Below, in pieces: positions 51,709 through 59,682 of a stretch of DNA of 64,000 nt. The notes beneath the pieces were generated by a model that was not told the DNA's origin, did no database searches, and saw only the letters and a program-made list of their open reading frames with translations. This DNA comes from an uncultured Collinsella sp. (GTDB lineage: Bacteria > Actinomycetota > Coriobacteriia > Coriobacteriales > Coriobacteriaceae), in assembly GCA_902494195.1 (NCBI GenBank), contig CABUSH010000004.1, positions 47,031 to 111,030 of the forward strand. Direction: 5' to 3'. Within the stretch, counting starts at the first letter, position 1. Every line of letters begins with the position of its first letter. The position numbers and the translations under genes were made by a program.

Positions 51709-52566
51709 TTACTCAACGACCTTATCCGGCTGGATGAGCTCCTCGTAGTAGCTGATATGCTCACGCGCGTCTTTAATCTCGGGCAGCAGGAAGTTGTAGA
51801 TGACTTCGATGATCATCGTGGCGCTGATCTTGGAGAACGCAAAGTCGCCCGTCGTCAGCAGCGCTTCGTGGTTGACGGTATTAAAAGTGTAGTCTGCCAG
51901 GCGCGCGAGTGGGGATTTGCTGTCACTGCTGATGACGACTACGGTTGCGCCGCAGTTGCGAGCCGCTTTTGCCATGCGATTCAATCGGCGCGATTTGCCG
52001 GAGTTTGAGATAAGCACGATGACGTCACCCGGGCGTAACGTGAGCGCAAAGCCGATTGATGTCTCGCTAATGGTGCTCGCCATGCAGCGCAGGCCCAGCT
52101 GCGAAAACTTAAACGTCGCATCGAGCGCGACCGCGTTCGTATTGCCCACAGCTGCAAACTCAATAACCCCTGCATGCTTAAGGGCATGCACAACAGCCGC
52201 CAGCGTATCGTGGTCGATCCCGTCGATAGTCGCATTAAGCTCGCTCACCTTGGCAGCCAGGATGTTCTTGAGGCTCTGCTCCATATTGTCGAGCGAGACC
52301 TCGTCGGTCAGGCCCTCGTTGCGCTGGCTTTCCAAATCCCTCGCCAACGAAAACTGAAAGCTGCGGAAGCTACCAAAGCCCAGCTTGCGGCAGAAGCGCG
52401 AAACGGTCGCCTCGGACGTGGCAGCGGCACGCGAAAGTTGGGCGGCCGTCAGACGTGGCGCCTCGGACTGGTGCTCCAATATATAGTCGACAATGCGCTG
52501 CTCGGACTCGCTGTATCCCTGATGGGTACTAATGAGGGAAAGTGCGCTCTTGCTACTATCGATCAT
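51709..52566 (-). CDS. RpiR-family transcriptional regulator
   Basis: 285 residues: N-terminal HTH_6 domain (about 1-77, SESEQRIVDYILEH..LTAAQLSRAAATSEATVSRFCRKLGF) and a C-terminal SIS sugar-phosphate-binding domain (about 110-250, EFAAVGNTNAVALDATFKF, DVIVLISNSGKSRRLNRMAKAA). Start at 52566 behind AGGAG; an in-frame start 16 codons upstream lacks one. Divergent from the PTS genes, it most likely controls them in response to a sugar phosphate (inference). Confidence 0.9.
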   Translation of the reverse strand: MIDSSKSALSLISTHQGYSESEQRIVDYILEHQSEAPRLTAAQLSRAAATSEATVSRFCRKLGFGSFRSFQFSLARDLESQRNEGLTDEVSLDNMEQSLKNILAAKVSELNATIDGIDHDTLAAVVHALKHAGVIEFAAVGNTNAVALDATFKFSQLGLRCMASTISETSIGFALTLRPGDVIVLISNSGKSRRLNRMAKAARNCGATVVVISSDSKSPLARLADYTFNTVNHEALLTTGDFAFSKISATMIIEVIYNFLLPEIKDAREHISYYEELIQPDKVVE

Positions 52567-52673
52567 GGATGGCTCCTGGTTGGCATGAAAATCTAGCTTG
52601 ATTTGCAATGCCATAGTATACGGGCATTTTCAATTACAAGATACACCTTGCCGTTTCAAGTGTTGATGGTAAA

Positions 52674-52702
52674 CTTTCACTTACCGTTTACGGTTATGAA
52701 AG
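52674..52702 (+). promoter_or_regulatory. Candidate operator for the RpiR regulator
   Basis: In the 272-base divergent gap: outer arms CTTTCA (52674-52679) and TGAAAG (52697-52702), inner arms ACCGT (52683-52687) and ACGGT (52690-52694). CTTTCAC recurs at 52706. The site lies about midway between the two starts, suitable for control of both. Confidence 0.45.
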
Positions 52703-52776
52703 AACCTTTCACCGGAGATTTGCACCTTGGCTCTTCTCACGCGGACGGTAGGTTGGTATCTTTCAGTTGTGGAAAA

Positions 52777-52817
52777 ACGCGCATCGAAGCGCGTGTAGGG
52801 GAGCGCCCGCGGGCGCT
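52777..52817 (+). repeat. Two hairpins in the PTS gene leader
   Basis: ACGCGC ATCGAA GCGCGT (52777-52794) followed by the perfect 16-base palindrome AGCGCCCGCGGGCGCT (52802-52817), 8 bases before the ribosome site AAGAAGGAGG. No T-run follows. Possible leader control or transcript stabilisation. Confidence 0.5.
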
Positions 52818-52838
52818 GTACTCAAGAAGGAGGGACAC

Positions 52839-54842
52839 ATGGCTAAGTTTGACATCATCGCCGCGACCGGTTGCCCGACCGGCATTGCGCACACCTTCAT
52901 GGCGAAGGAGGCGCTGGAGAAGGCAGCTGCCGAGCGCGGTCTGACCATTAAGGTCGAGACTCATGGCCAGGTCGGTGTCGAGAACGAGCTCACCAAGAGT
53001 GAGATCGCTGGTGCCAAGGCCGTCGTCGTCGCAGCAGACAAGGATGTCCAGGCTGAGCGTTTCGCCGGTAAGCCCATGGTTTCCGTTGGTGTTTCCAAGG
53101 CCCTGTCCGTTGAGGCCGCCGGTAAGCTGATTGACCGCGCGCTCGCCGCCAAGGGCGACAGCACGGTTGCAGCCGCTGCCGATGTCGAGGACGAGGTCGA
53201 GGAGAAGGAGTCCATCGGCCACATTATCTACAAGCACCTCATGAACGGCGTCAGCCACATGCTGGTCTTCGTCGTTGCCGGTGGTGTTCTGACCGCCGTT
53301 TCGTTCCTGTGGGGCATTACGTCCTTCGATTCGACGGCGTCTGACTACAACAGCTTTGCTGCGATGCTCAAGATCATCGGCGGCATCGCCATGAACCTCA
53401 TGGTTCCGGTGCTTTCCGCCTACATCGCCGAGTCCATCGGCAAGCGCCCGGCGCTCGTCCCCGGCTTTGTTGCCGGTATGATCGCCATCCAGGGCCTGCC
53501 TGTTAACGCCGAGACCGGCATGATCGACGCCGGTGGCGCCGGCGTGGGCTTCGGCTTCCTGGGCGGCATCGTCGGTGGCTTCCTCGCCGGTTATGTCATC
53601 CTGCTGCTCGAGAAGGTCTTTGCCGGTCTGCCTAAGAACTTGGACGGCCTCAAGGCTATCTTCCTTTACCCGCTGTTCTCGACGGCAATCGTCGGCCTGG
53701 TCATGCTCGGCATTTCCGGCCCCATGGCTGCCATCAACACCGCCATGATGGACTTCCTCAAGGGCCTGTCCGCCTCTGGCGCCGTTGTCCTGGGTCTTGC
53801 CATCGGCTGCATGTGCGCCTTTGACATGGGCGGTCCGGTCAACAAGGCTGCTTACGTCACCGGTACCGCTATGCTCACCGAGGCTCTGGCCGCCGGTGTT
53901 GGCACCGATACCTACAACTTCGGCACCAACTTCATGGCTGCCGTCTCCGCCGCCTGCATCGTTCCGCCGCTGATCACCACCTTCGCCGTCGTTGTCGGCA
54001 AGAAGTACTTCAGCCAGGAGGACCATGACGCCGGTGTCGTCAACCTCATCCTTGGTTGCACCCACATCACCGAGGGCGCCATTCCGTTCATGACCAAGAA
54101 CATCTGGCCCGTCATGCCCATCATGATGCTCGGTTCTTCTATCGCTTCGATCCTGACCATTATGTTCAACGTTCACGATCCGGCGCCTCACGGTGGCTTC
54201 CTGGTCCTGCCCGTTGTCGAGAACGGTCCGCTGTGGGTTCTCGCGATCCTCATCGGCGCTGTGGTCGGTGGCATCCTGTTCGTGGCCTTTAAGAAGTACG
54301 ACTTCGAGAAGAACCAGAAGGCCGCTCCTGCAGCCAAGCCGGTTGAGGCTCCCAAGGCCGCTGCCGTCGTGGCCCCCAAGGCCGAGGCTGCCGACTTCGT
54401 TAAGGTCGAGAATGTCTTTGTTGCCGAGGACTTCGCTTCTCGTGACGAGGCTCTGAGCTTCGTTTCCAACCAGGCTGTCAAGGCCGGTATCGCCAGCGAC
54501 GCCGACGCCGTGTTGAACGCCTTCCTGGCCCGCGAGGCCGAGGGCACCACGGGCATGATGGAGGGCTTCGCCATCCCGCATGCCAAGTCCGACGCCATTA
54601 CCGAGGCTGCTGTTATCGTCGTCAAGGACGAGTCCGGCGTGACCGGTTGGGACACCATGGACGGCGCTCCCGTCAACGTGACCATCGCTCTGCTCATCCC
54701 CGGTGCCCAGGCTGGCACCACGCACCTCAAGATCCTGTCCAAGGTCGCCGAGGCGCTCATGGACGAGGACTTCCGTGCCACCGTCAGGGGTTCCACCGAC
54801 GCCGCCGAGATCGCCAAGACGATCAACGCCCGCCTGGTCTAA
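52839..54842 (+). CDS. fruA: PTS fructose-type transporter, EIIBCA
   Basis: 667 residues in the order IIB-IIC-IIA. IIB (about 1-100) with phospho-Cys in ATGCPTGIAHT; IIC (about 125-490) with about nine TM helices and motifs GKRPALVPGFVAGM and DMGGPVNKAAY; Ala/Pro-rich linker; IIA (about 520-667) with phospho-His in GFAIPHAKSDAI. Imports and phosphorylates a fructose-type sugar using HPr from the gene downstream. Start at 52839 behind AAGAAGGAGG. The product, fructose 1-phosphate if the sugar is fructose, is the substrate of the PfkB kinases downstream. Confidence 0.92.
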   Translation: MAKFDIIAATGCPTGIAHTFMAKEALEKAAAERGLTIKVETHGQVGVENELTKSEIAGAKAVVVAADKDVQAERFAGKPMVSVGVSKALSVEAAGKLIDRALAAKGDSTVAAAADVEDEVEEKESIGHIIYKHLMNGVSHMLVFVVAGGVLTAVSFLWGITSFDSTASDYNSFAAMLKIIGGIAMNLMVPVLSAYIAESIGKRPALVPGFVAGMIAIQGLPVNAETGMIDAGGAGVGFGFLGGIVGGFLAGYVILLLEKVFAGLPKNLDGLKAIFLYPLFSTAIVGLVMLGISGPMAAINTAMMDFLKGLSASGAVVLGLAIGCMCAFDMGGPVNKAAYVTGTAMLTEALAAGVGTDTYNFGTNFMAAVSAACIVPPLITTFAVVVGKKYFSQEDHDAGVVNLILGCTHITEGAIPFMTKNIWPVMPIMMLGSSIASILTIMFNVHDPAPHGGFLVLPVVENGPLWVLAILIGAVVGGILFVAFKKYDFEKNQKAAPAAKPVEAPKAAAVVAPKAEAADFVKVENVFVAEDFASRDEALSFVSNQAVKAGIASDADAVLNAFLAREAEGTTGMMEGFAIPHAKSDAITEAAVIVVKDESGVTGWDTMDGAPVNVTIALLIPGAQAGTTHLKILSKVAEALMDEDFRATVRGSTDAAEIAKTINARLV

Positions 54843-54874
54843 TCCCCCAGCTCGCGAATAACATCGCCCCCTGT

Positions 54875-54914
54875 AATAAAGGCGAGGACTCCACCCGGAG
54901 CCCCCGCCTTTATT
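54875..54914 (+). terminator. Hairpin after the PTS EII gene
   Basis: AATAAAGGCG (54875-54884) / CGCCTTTATT (54905-54914), with an inner CTCC/GGAG pairing. Its A/T-rich half and the following TTCCTTTCT suit a terminator or a processing site between fruA and ptsH. Confidence 0.6.
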
Positions 54915-54929
54915 CATTCCTTTCTGTAA

Positions 54930-54994
54930 GGTGCGTTGAAATAGGGACCGTTTAAACGTTTCAACTGCAAAATCAGTCCCTATTTCACCGCAAC
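54930..54994 (+). repeat. REP-like imperfect inverted repeat
   Basis: GGTGCGTTGAAATAGGGAC (54930-54948) and GTCCCTATTTCACCGCAAC (54976-54994) are inverted copies matching at 17 of 19 positions, with a palindrome CGTTTAAACG (54949-54958) inside. The remaining gap 54995-55257 before ptsH shows no gene; it should hold the ptsH promoter (TAATAT near 55185). Confidence 0.6.
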
Positions 54995-55257
54995 TTGCAG
55001 AAGGGCATAGAGGGAACTGCCCATTGAGTCTTTGTCGCGAACAGATCCTCAGCCAGAATTCCGTTCCGCCGATATTGTTCTGGACCGACCGAGTTTCCGC
55101 AGCTCGCCCGGCAGGCAAGCGTACAGGAACGACATCTGTCCAACAATTCGTGCGAAACATAATGAAAAACCGTTTGATGTGAGTTAATATAAACAACGTC
55201 GTGAATCTGACTCCTGCCACATGCATGACAGGGGTTAAACACAAAAAGGAGTCAACT

Positions 55258-55521
55258 ATGGTTTCTGAGAAGGCTACCCTCGTTAATCCTCAGGGTCTGC
55301 ACATGCGTCCGGCTGGTCTGTTCGCCTCCACCATGGGCAAGTACGCCTGTGACGTGACGGTCGTCACCCCCGAGAAGGAGGTCAACGGCAAGTCCCCGAT
55401 GGCCCTCATGGCTGCTGGTATCCCCTGCGGTACTGAGGTCGAGGTCAAGTGCGACGGCGCCGACGAGGCCGAGGCTCTGGCTGCTGCCATCGAGCTCATC
55501 AAGAGCGGTCTTGGCGAGTAG
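55258..55521 (+). CDS. ptsH: Phosphocarrier protein HPr
   Basis: 87 residues. Phospho-His in NPQGLHMRPAG (His near 15) and regulatory Ser in NGKSPMALMAAGI (near 46), followed by the HPr C-terminal EAEALAAAIELI. Relays phosphate from enzyme I to EII proteins; the Ser site suggests HPr kinase control as in Gram-positives. Start at 55258 behind AAAAAGGAG. Precedes ptsI. Confidence 0.95.
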   Translation: MVSEKATLVNPQGLHMRPAGLFASTMGKYACDVTVVTPEKEVNGKSPMALMAAGIPCGTEVEVKCDGADEAEALAAAIELIKSGLGE

Positions 55522-55654
55522 AACTCAAACGGGTCGCATGTTGAACAACTAAGTTCATATTTGGGGGCGCAGTGACCTGTTGTAAGGTAGCTGCGCTCTT
55601 TTGTCATGGATATGGCAAAACGCTTTATCACATGACACGGAGAGAGGAATGGGA

Positions 55655-57358
55655 ATGTATCAGGGAGTCAACGCTTCCGAGGGCATCGGTATCGGCACCG
55701 TCATGGTCGCCGTCGATCCCGACTTGACGTTTGAGCCGCACGAGGTTGCTGATTCGGCAGCAGAGAAGGAGCGCTATCAGTCCGCTCTTTCGGTCTTCTG
55801 CGAGAAGACCCAGGCTCAGGCCGACCATATGAAGGAGACGGTGGGCGAGGCCGAGGCCGAGATCATGAGCGGACACATTGTCCTGGCTCAGGACCCGGGC
55901 ATGACTGACGCCATCAACGCCGCCATTGACGGCGGTACCTGCGCCGAGCAGGCGCTCATGGACACCTCGACCATGTTTGAGAACATGTTCCTGTCCATGG
56001 ACGACGAGATGTTCCGTCTGCGCGCGGCCGACATCGCCGACATCCGCACCGGTATTCTGGCCGAGCTGCTGGGCAAGGAGGTCGTCGACCTTTCCGTCCT
56101 GCCCGAGAACACCGTCGTTGTCGTGCACGACCTCACGCCGTCCATGACCGCCACGATCGATAAGGCCCACGTTGCCGGCATCGTCACCGAGACCGGTGGC
56201 CGCACGTCGCACTCCGCGATCATCGCGCGCGCCCTCGAGATCCCGGCTGTCCTTTCGGTTTCCAACAGCTGCACCGCGCTGCGCAACGGTATGACCGTTG
56301 TCGTCGACGGTGGCAAGGGTATCGTCGAGGCCGATCCCGACGAGGAGACGCTCGCTGCCTATACCGCCAAGGCCGAGGCCTTCGCTGCCGAGAAGGCGGC
56401 CCTCGAGGCCTTCCGTGGCAAGCCGTCCGTGACTGCCGATGGCATCAAGAAGATCATCGCCTGCAACATCGGTAACCCCGATGACGTGCCCAACGCGCTC
56501 GATCACGACGCCGAGGCCATCGGTCTGTTCCGCTCCGAGTTCCTGTTCATGGACTCTGCTGAGCTTCCTTCCGAGGAGGAGCAGTTCAACGCCTACCGTA
56601 AGGTCGCCAGCGCGCTCAAGGGTGCTCCGGTCATCATCCGCACGCTCGATGTGGGTGGCGACAAGGAGATTCCGTATCTGCATATGGTCAAGGAAGATAA
56701 CCCCTTCATGGGCTTCCGCGCCGTGCGTTACTGCCTGGCCAATCCCGACCAGTACAAGGTCCAGCTCCGCGCTCTGCTGCGCGCTAGCGCCTTCGGTGAC
56801 GTCAAGATCATGATCCCACTCGTCACCTGCGTCGAGGAGGTCTTGGCTGTCAAGGAGCTCGTCGAGCAGTGCAAGGCCGAGCTGACCGAAGAGGGTCGCA
56901 AGTTCAACGAGAACATCGAGGTCGGCATCATGGTCGAGACGCCCGCCGCTTCGCTGCTCGCAGACCGTCTTGCCGAGGTCGCCGACTTCTTCTCCATCGG
57001 CACCAACGACCTGATCGGCTACACCATGTGCGCCGACCGTGGTAACGACACCATCTCCAACCTGTACCAGGTTTACTATCCCGCCGTGCTCCGCTCGCTC
57101 AAGAACATCATCGAGAGCGGCGTGAAGGCCGGCATCATGGTCGGTATGTGCGGCGAGGCCGCTGCCGATCCGCTGCTCGAGCCGCTGCTGATCAGCTGGG
57201 GCCTGGAGGAGTTCTCGATGAGCGCTCCGTCGATCCTGCGCGCCCGCAAGACCATCAGCCAGTGGACCAAGGCCGAGTGCGACGAGCTCGCCGAGAAGGC
57301 ACTCGCCTGCAACACCGCCGCCGAGGTCAAGGCACTGCTCGAGTCCGCAGCTCGCTAA
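55655..57358 (+). CDS. ptsI: PTS enzyme I (phosphoenolpyruvate-protein phosphotransferase)
   Basis: 567 residues. N-terminal HPr-binding helical part, phospho-His in TGGRTSHSAIIAR (near 190), swivelling domain, and the PEP-binding TIM barrel with GLFRSEFLFM, RTLDVGGDKEIPYL, NPFMGFRAVRYCL, GIMVETPAAS and FFSIGTNDLIGYTM. Start at 55655 (AGAGAGGA 6 bases upstream); ATG at 55649 is too close to it. General component serving every PTS in the cell, here inside the fructose locus. Confidence 0.96.
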   Translation: MYQGVNASEGIGIGTVMVAVDPDLTFEPHEVADSAAEKERYQSALSVFCEKTQAQADHMKETVGEAEAEIMSGHIVLAQDPGMTDAINAAIDGGTCAEQALMDTSTMFENMFLSMDDEMFRLRAADIADIRTGILAELLGKEVVDLSVLPENTVVVVHDLTPSMTATIDKAHVAGIVTETGGRTSHSAIIARALEIPAVLSVSNSCTALRNGMTVVVDGGKGIVEADPDEETLAAYTAKAEAFAAEKAALEAFRGKPSVTADGIKKIIACNIGNPDDVPNALDHDAEAIGLFRSEFLFMDSAELPSEEEQFNAYRKVASALKGAPVIIRTLDVGGDKEIPYLHMVKEDNPFMGFRAVRYCLANPDQYKVQLRALLRASAFGDVKIMIPLVTCVEEVLAVKELVEQCKAELTEEGRKFNENIEVGIMVETPAASLLADRLAEVADFFSIGTNDLIGYTMCADRGNDTISNLYQVYYPAVLRSLKNIIESGVKAGIMVGMCGEAAADPLLEPLLISWGLEEFSMSAPSILRARKTISQWTKAECDELAEKALACNTAAEVKALLESAAR

Positions 57359-57432
57359 TTTGGTATCAGAGGTAACCGCGTGGTTGGAATGGGCCGGCCA
57401 CGCGGCCCTCACATATACAGGGGGTACTGTAA

Positions 57433-58365
57433 ATGTTCTACACGCTAACCGCTAACCCGGCTGTCGACATGACGGTTTCGAGCTCTCCGCTCGAGCCCGA
57501 CGAGAACGTCCGCACCGGCTCGGCCAGCTACACGGCTAACGGCAAGGGCCTCGACGTGTCCTTCGCCTTTAAGAAGATGGGCGTCGACACCGTCGCGCTC
57601 GGCTTCTTCGCTGGCTTCACGGGCAAGTTCATCGTCGAGGAGGTCATGAACCTGGGTTGCCTCTGCCGCCCGGTCTGGACCGACGGTATCACGCGCATTA
57701 ACACCTACGTCAACGATGGCCAGCACGAGTACGGCATCCTGAACCCGGGTGCTCCTATTACGCCGCAGCACCAGGAGGAGCTCTACAACATCCTGGACAC
57801 CGCGGGCGATCTCGAGTGCCTGATCGTTTCCGGCTCCGTGCCTCCCAAAGCTACGCCCGACTTCCTGGCTCAGGTCATGGAGCACGCTCAGGCTCGTGGC
57901 GCCGACGTCGTCCTGGACCTGTCCTCCGACAAGCTCAAGGAGCTCGCTCACAAGAAGCCGCTGCTCATCAAGCCGAACCATCACGAGATGAAGGCCATCT
58001 TCGGCGTGCCGGTCGACACCGACGACGAGGTCCGCGTTGCCATGAAGATGGCTCACGACGCTGGCGTTCAGAACGTGCTGCTCACCCGTGGTAGCCGCGG
58101 CGACGCTTACTTCTCCAACGGCGAGGATATTTGGTACGCCAAGCGTGAGTTCAACATCAAGCTGGTTTCTTCTGTCTGCGCCGGCGACTGCACCCTCGCT
58201 GCGTTCCTGCACAAGTGGTACAGGGATCGCGACAACGTCGAGGAGGCCATGAAGCTCGCTATGGCCACCGGCGCCAACGTTGCCGAGTCCGTCGGCATCG
58301 GCGACTTCGGTCACGTCGACGAGTACAGCAAGCGCGTTGCTGTCCGCAAGCTCGATCGTCAGTAA
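57433..58365 (+). CDS. PfkB-family sugar kinase, 1-phosphofructokinase-like (copy 1)
   Basis: 310 residues of the FruK/LacC subgroup: MFYTLTANPAVDMTV, ANGKGLDVSFAFKKMG, SGSVPP, LLIKPNHHEM, LLTRGSRGDAYF. The catalytic motif, normally GAGDS, reads CAGDC: Asp kept, flanking Gly and Ser changed to Cys. Most likely phosphorylates fructose 1-phosphate made by the EII upstream. GGGGGT ribosome site. Copy 2 follows after a terminator. Confidence 0.82.
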   Translation: MFYTLTANPAVDMTVSSSPLEPDENVRTGSASYTANGKGLDVSFAFKKMGVDTVALGFFAGFTGKFIVEEVMNLGCLCRPVWTDGITRINTYVNDGQHEYGILNPGAPITPQHQEELYNILDTAGDLECLIVSGSVPPKATPDFLAQVMEHAQARGADVVLDLSSDKLKELAHKKPLLIKPNHHEMKAIFGVPVDTDDEVRVAMKMAHDAGVQNVLLTRGSRGDAYFSNGEDIWYAKREFNIKLVSSVCAGDCTLAAFLHKWYRDRDNVEEAMKLAMATGANVAESVGIGDFGHVDEYSKRVAVRKLDRQ

Positions 58366-58393
58366 TCGAAACGCGACATATTCGTGCGCATGC

Positions 58394-58425
58394 GGCGCCC
58401 CGGTTTCGGCTGGGGCGCCTTTTTT
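58394..58425 (+). terminator. Intrinsic terminator after PfkB copy 1
   Basis: GGCGCCCC (58394-58401) / GGGGCGCC (58412-58419), 10-base loop, then TTTTTT. Confidence 0.92.
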
Positions 58426-58514
58426 GTTCCGTTATTGGAGAGAGATGCTCTGCCGTACTTCATCGCTTCCACACCGTTCACCGAGTTGTCCTAGCCTTTT
58501 ACCGTTGGGTGGAA

Positions 58515-58520
58515 TATACT
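58515..58520 (+). promoter_or_regulatory. -10 element upstream of PfkB copy 2
   Basis: TATACT 35 bases before the ATG, after the previous gene's terminator, so copy 2 appears to have its own promoter. The -35 is not clear. Confidence 0.4.
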
Positions 58521-58554
58521 TTCATTAACACGTTACTTCGTGAAAGGAACATTC

Positions 58555-59487
58555 ATGATTTACACGCTCACTGCAAATCCCGCCATTGACTACAACATCG
58601 CCTGCGACGGCCTTGCTGCCAACACCGTCACGCGTACCCGTAACGCCGTCTACACGCCCAACGGCAAGGGTCTCAACGTCTCGTTCACCCTCGATCACTA
58701 CGGTGTCGACACCACGATCCTGGGCTTTTTCGCCGGCTTCTCGGGCGAGTTTATCGTTAAGGGCGCCGAGGCCCTGGGCGTGCCCGTCAAGCCCGTTTGG
58801 ACCGACGGCATCACGCGCGTCAACGTGTTCCTCAATGCCGGACCCGACACCGAGTACAACATGGTCAACGCCGGTGCCGCCATCAACGAGGCCAACGAGC
58901 AGGAGATGTTTGAGCTCATCGATTCGCTCGATGACATGACCTGCCTGGTCATCAGCGGCTCGCTGCCTCCCAACACTTCCGAGGGCTTCTTGGCCGAGGT
59001 CCTGCGCCGCGTCAAGGCCAAGGGGGCCGAGTTCGTCCTCGACATCTCGAGCCATCAGCTGGCAGACCTCATTGCCATGGAGCCGCTGCTGATCAAGCCC
59101 AATGACGACGAGCTGCTCGACATCTTTGGCATTAAGGTGAGCGGTGGCGACGATGAGTCCGTCAAGGGCGCTATGGCCGAGCTGCACGCTAAGGGCGCCA
59201 AGAACGTGCTGCTGACCCTCGGTGGCGCCGGTGCGTACTTCTCCAACGGCGAGCACATCTGGTTTGCCAATCGCACCTTCGACGTCAAGCTGCTGTCGAC
59301 GGTGTGCGCCGGCGATTCCTCGCTCGCTGCCTTCCTGTCCGTATGGCACGACGCTCCCAAGCGCGTCGAGGATGCCCTCCGTCTGTCGATGGCCACCGGC
59401 GCCAACGTGGTCGAGTGCCCGGGCCTGGGCGACTTTGCCAAGGTGGACGAATACAAGAAGAACATCGAAGTTCGTCAGGTCTGCTAG
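58555..59487 (+). CDS. PfkB-family sugar kinase, 1-phosphofructokinase-like (copy 2)
   Basis: 310 residues, a diverged tandem paralogue of the preceding gene, alignable end to end with the same motifs: MIYTLTANPAIDYN, PNGKGLNVSFTLDHYG, SGSLPP, LLIKPNDDE, LLTLGGAGAYF and CAGDS (copy 1: CAGDC). Both have Cys in place of the first Gly of GAGD. Could be a second 1-phosphofructokinase or a tagatose-6-phosphate kinase. AAAGGAA precedes the ATG at 58555. Confidence 0.82.
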   Translation: MIYTLTANPAIDYNIACDGLAANTVTRTRNAVYTPNGKGLNVSFTLDHYGVDTTILGFFAGFSGEFIVKGAEALGVPVKPVWTDGITRVNVFLNAGPDTEYNMVNAGAAINEANEQEMFELIDSLDDMTCLVISGSLPPNTSEGFLAEVLRRVKAKGAEFVLDISSHQLADLIAMEPLLIKPNDDELLDIFGIKVSGGDDESVKGAMAELHAKGAKNVLLTLGGAGAYFSNGEHIWFANRTFDVKLLSTVCAGDSSLAAFLSVWHDAPKRVEDALRLSMATGANVVECPGLGDFAKVDEYKKNIEVRQVC

Positions 59488-59509
59488 CCGCATCGAAAAA
59501 TCGCTGCCG

Positions 59510-59545
59510 AACACCCGCTTTGGATCTCCGAGGCGGGTGTTTTTT
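59510..59545 (+). terminator. Intrinsic terminator after PfkB copy 2
   Basis: AACACCCGC (59510-59518) / GCGGGTGTT (59533-59541), followed by TTTT. Confidence 0.9.
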
Positions 59546-59682
59546 GTGCACTGAACGCATATGGCGTCTGCTGTCTCGTTTTATGGAATTGACGACGCGA
59601 TTGCGTGTGCGCGCTTTCTTGTTTCTTGCTAGACTTCTTGAGAACCATCGATTTACGCTCACAAGTGCAGGAGGCCATAGGC

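Noticed and set aside
52737..55244. An 835-codon antisense frame opposite the PTS EII gene
   Set aside because: Repetitive Gly/Asp/His composition typical of the reverse complement of a GC-rich gene; crosses an obvious terminator and intergenic repeat.
55628..57412. A 594-codon antisense frame opposite ptsI
   Set aside because: Mirror of the ptsI reading frame with no supporting motifs.
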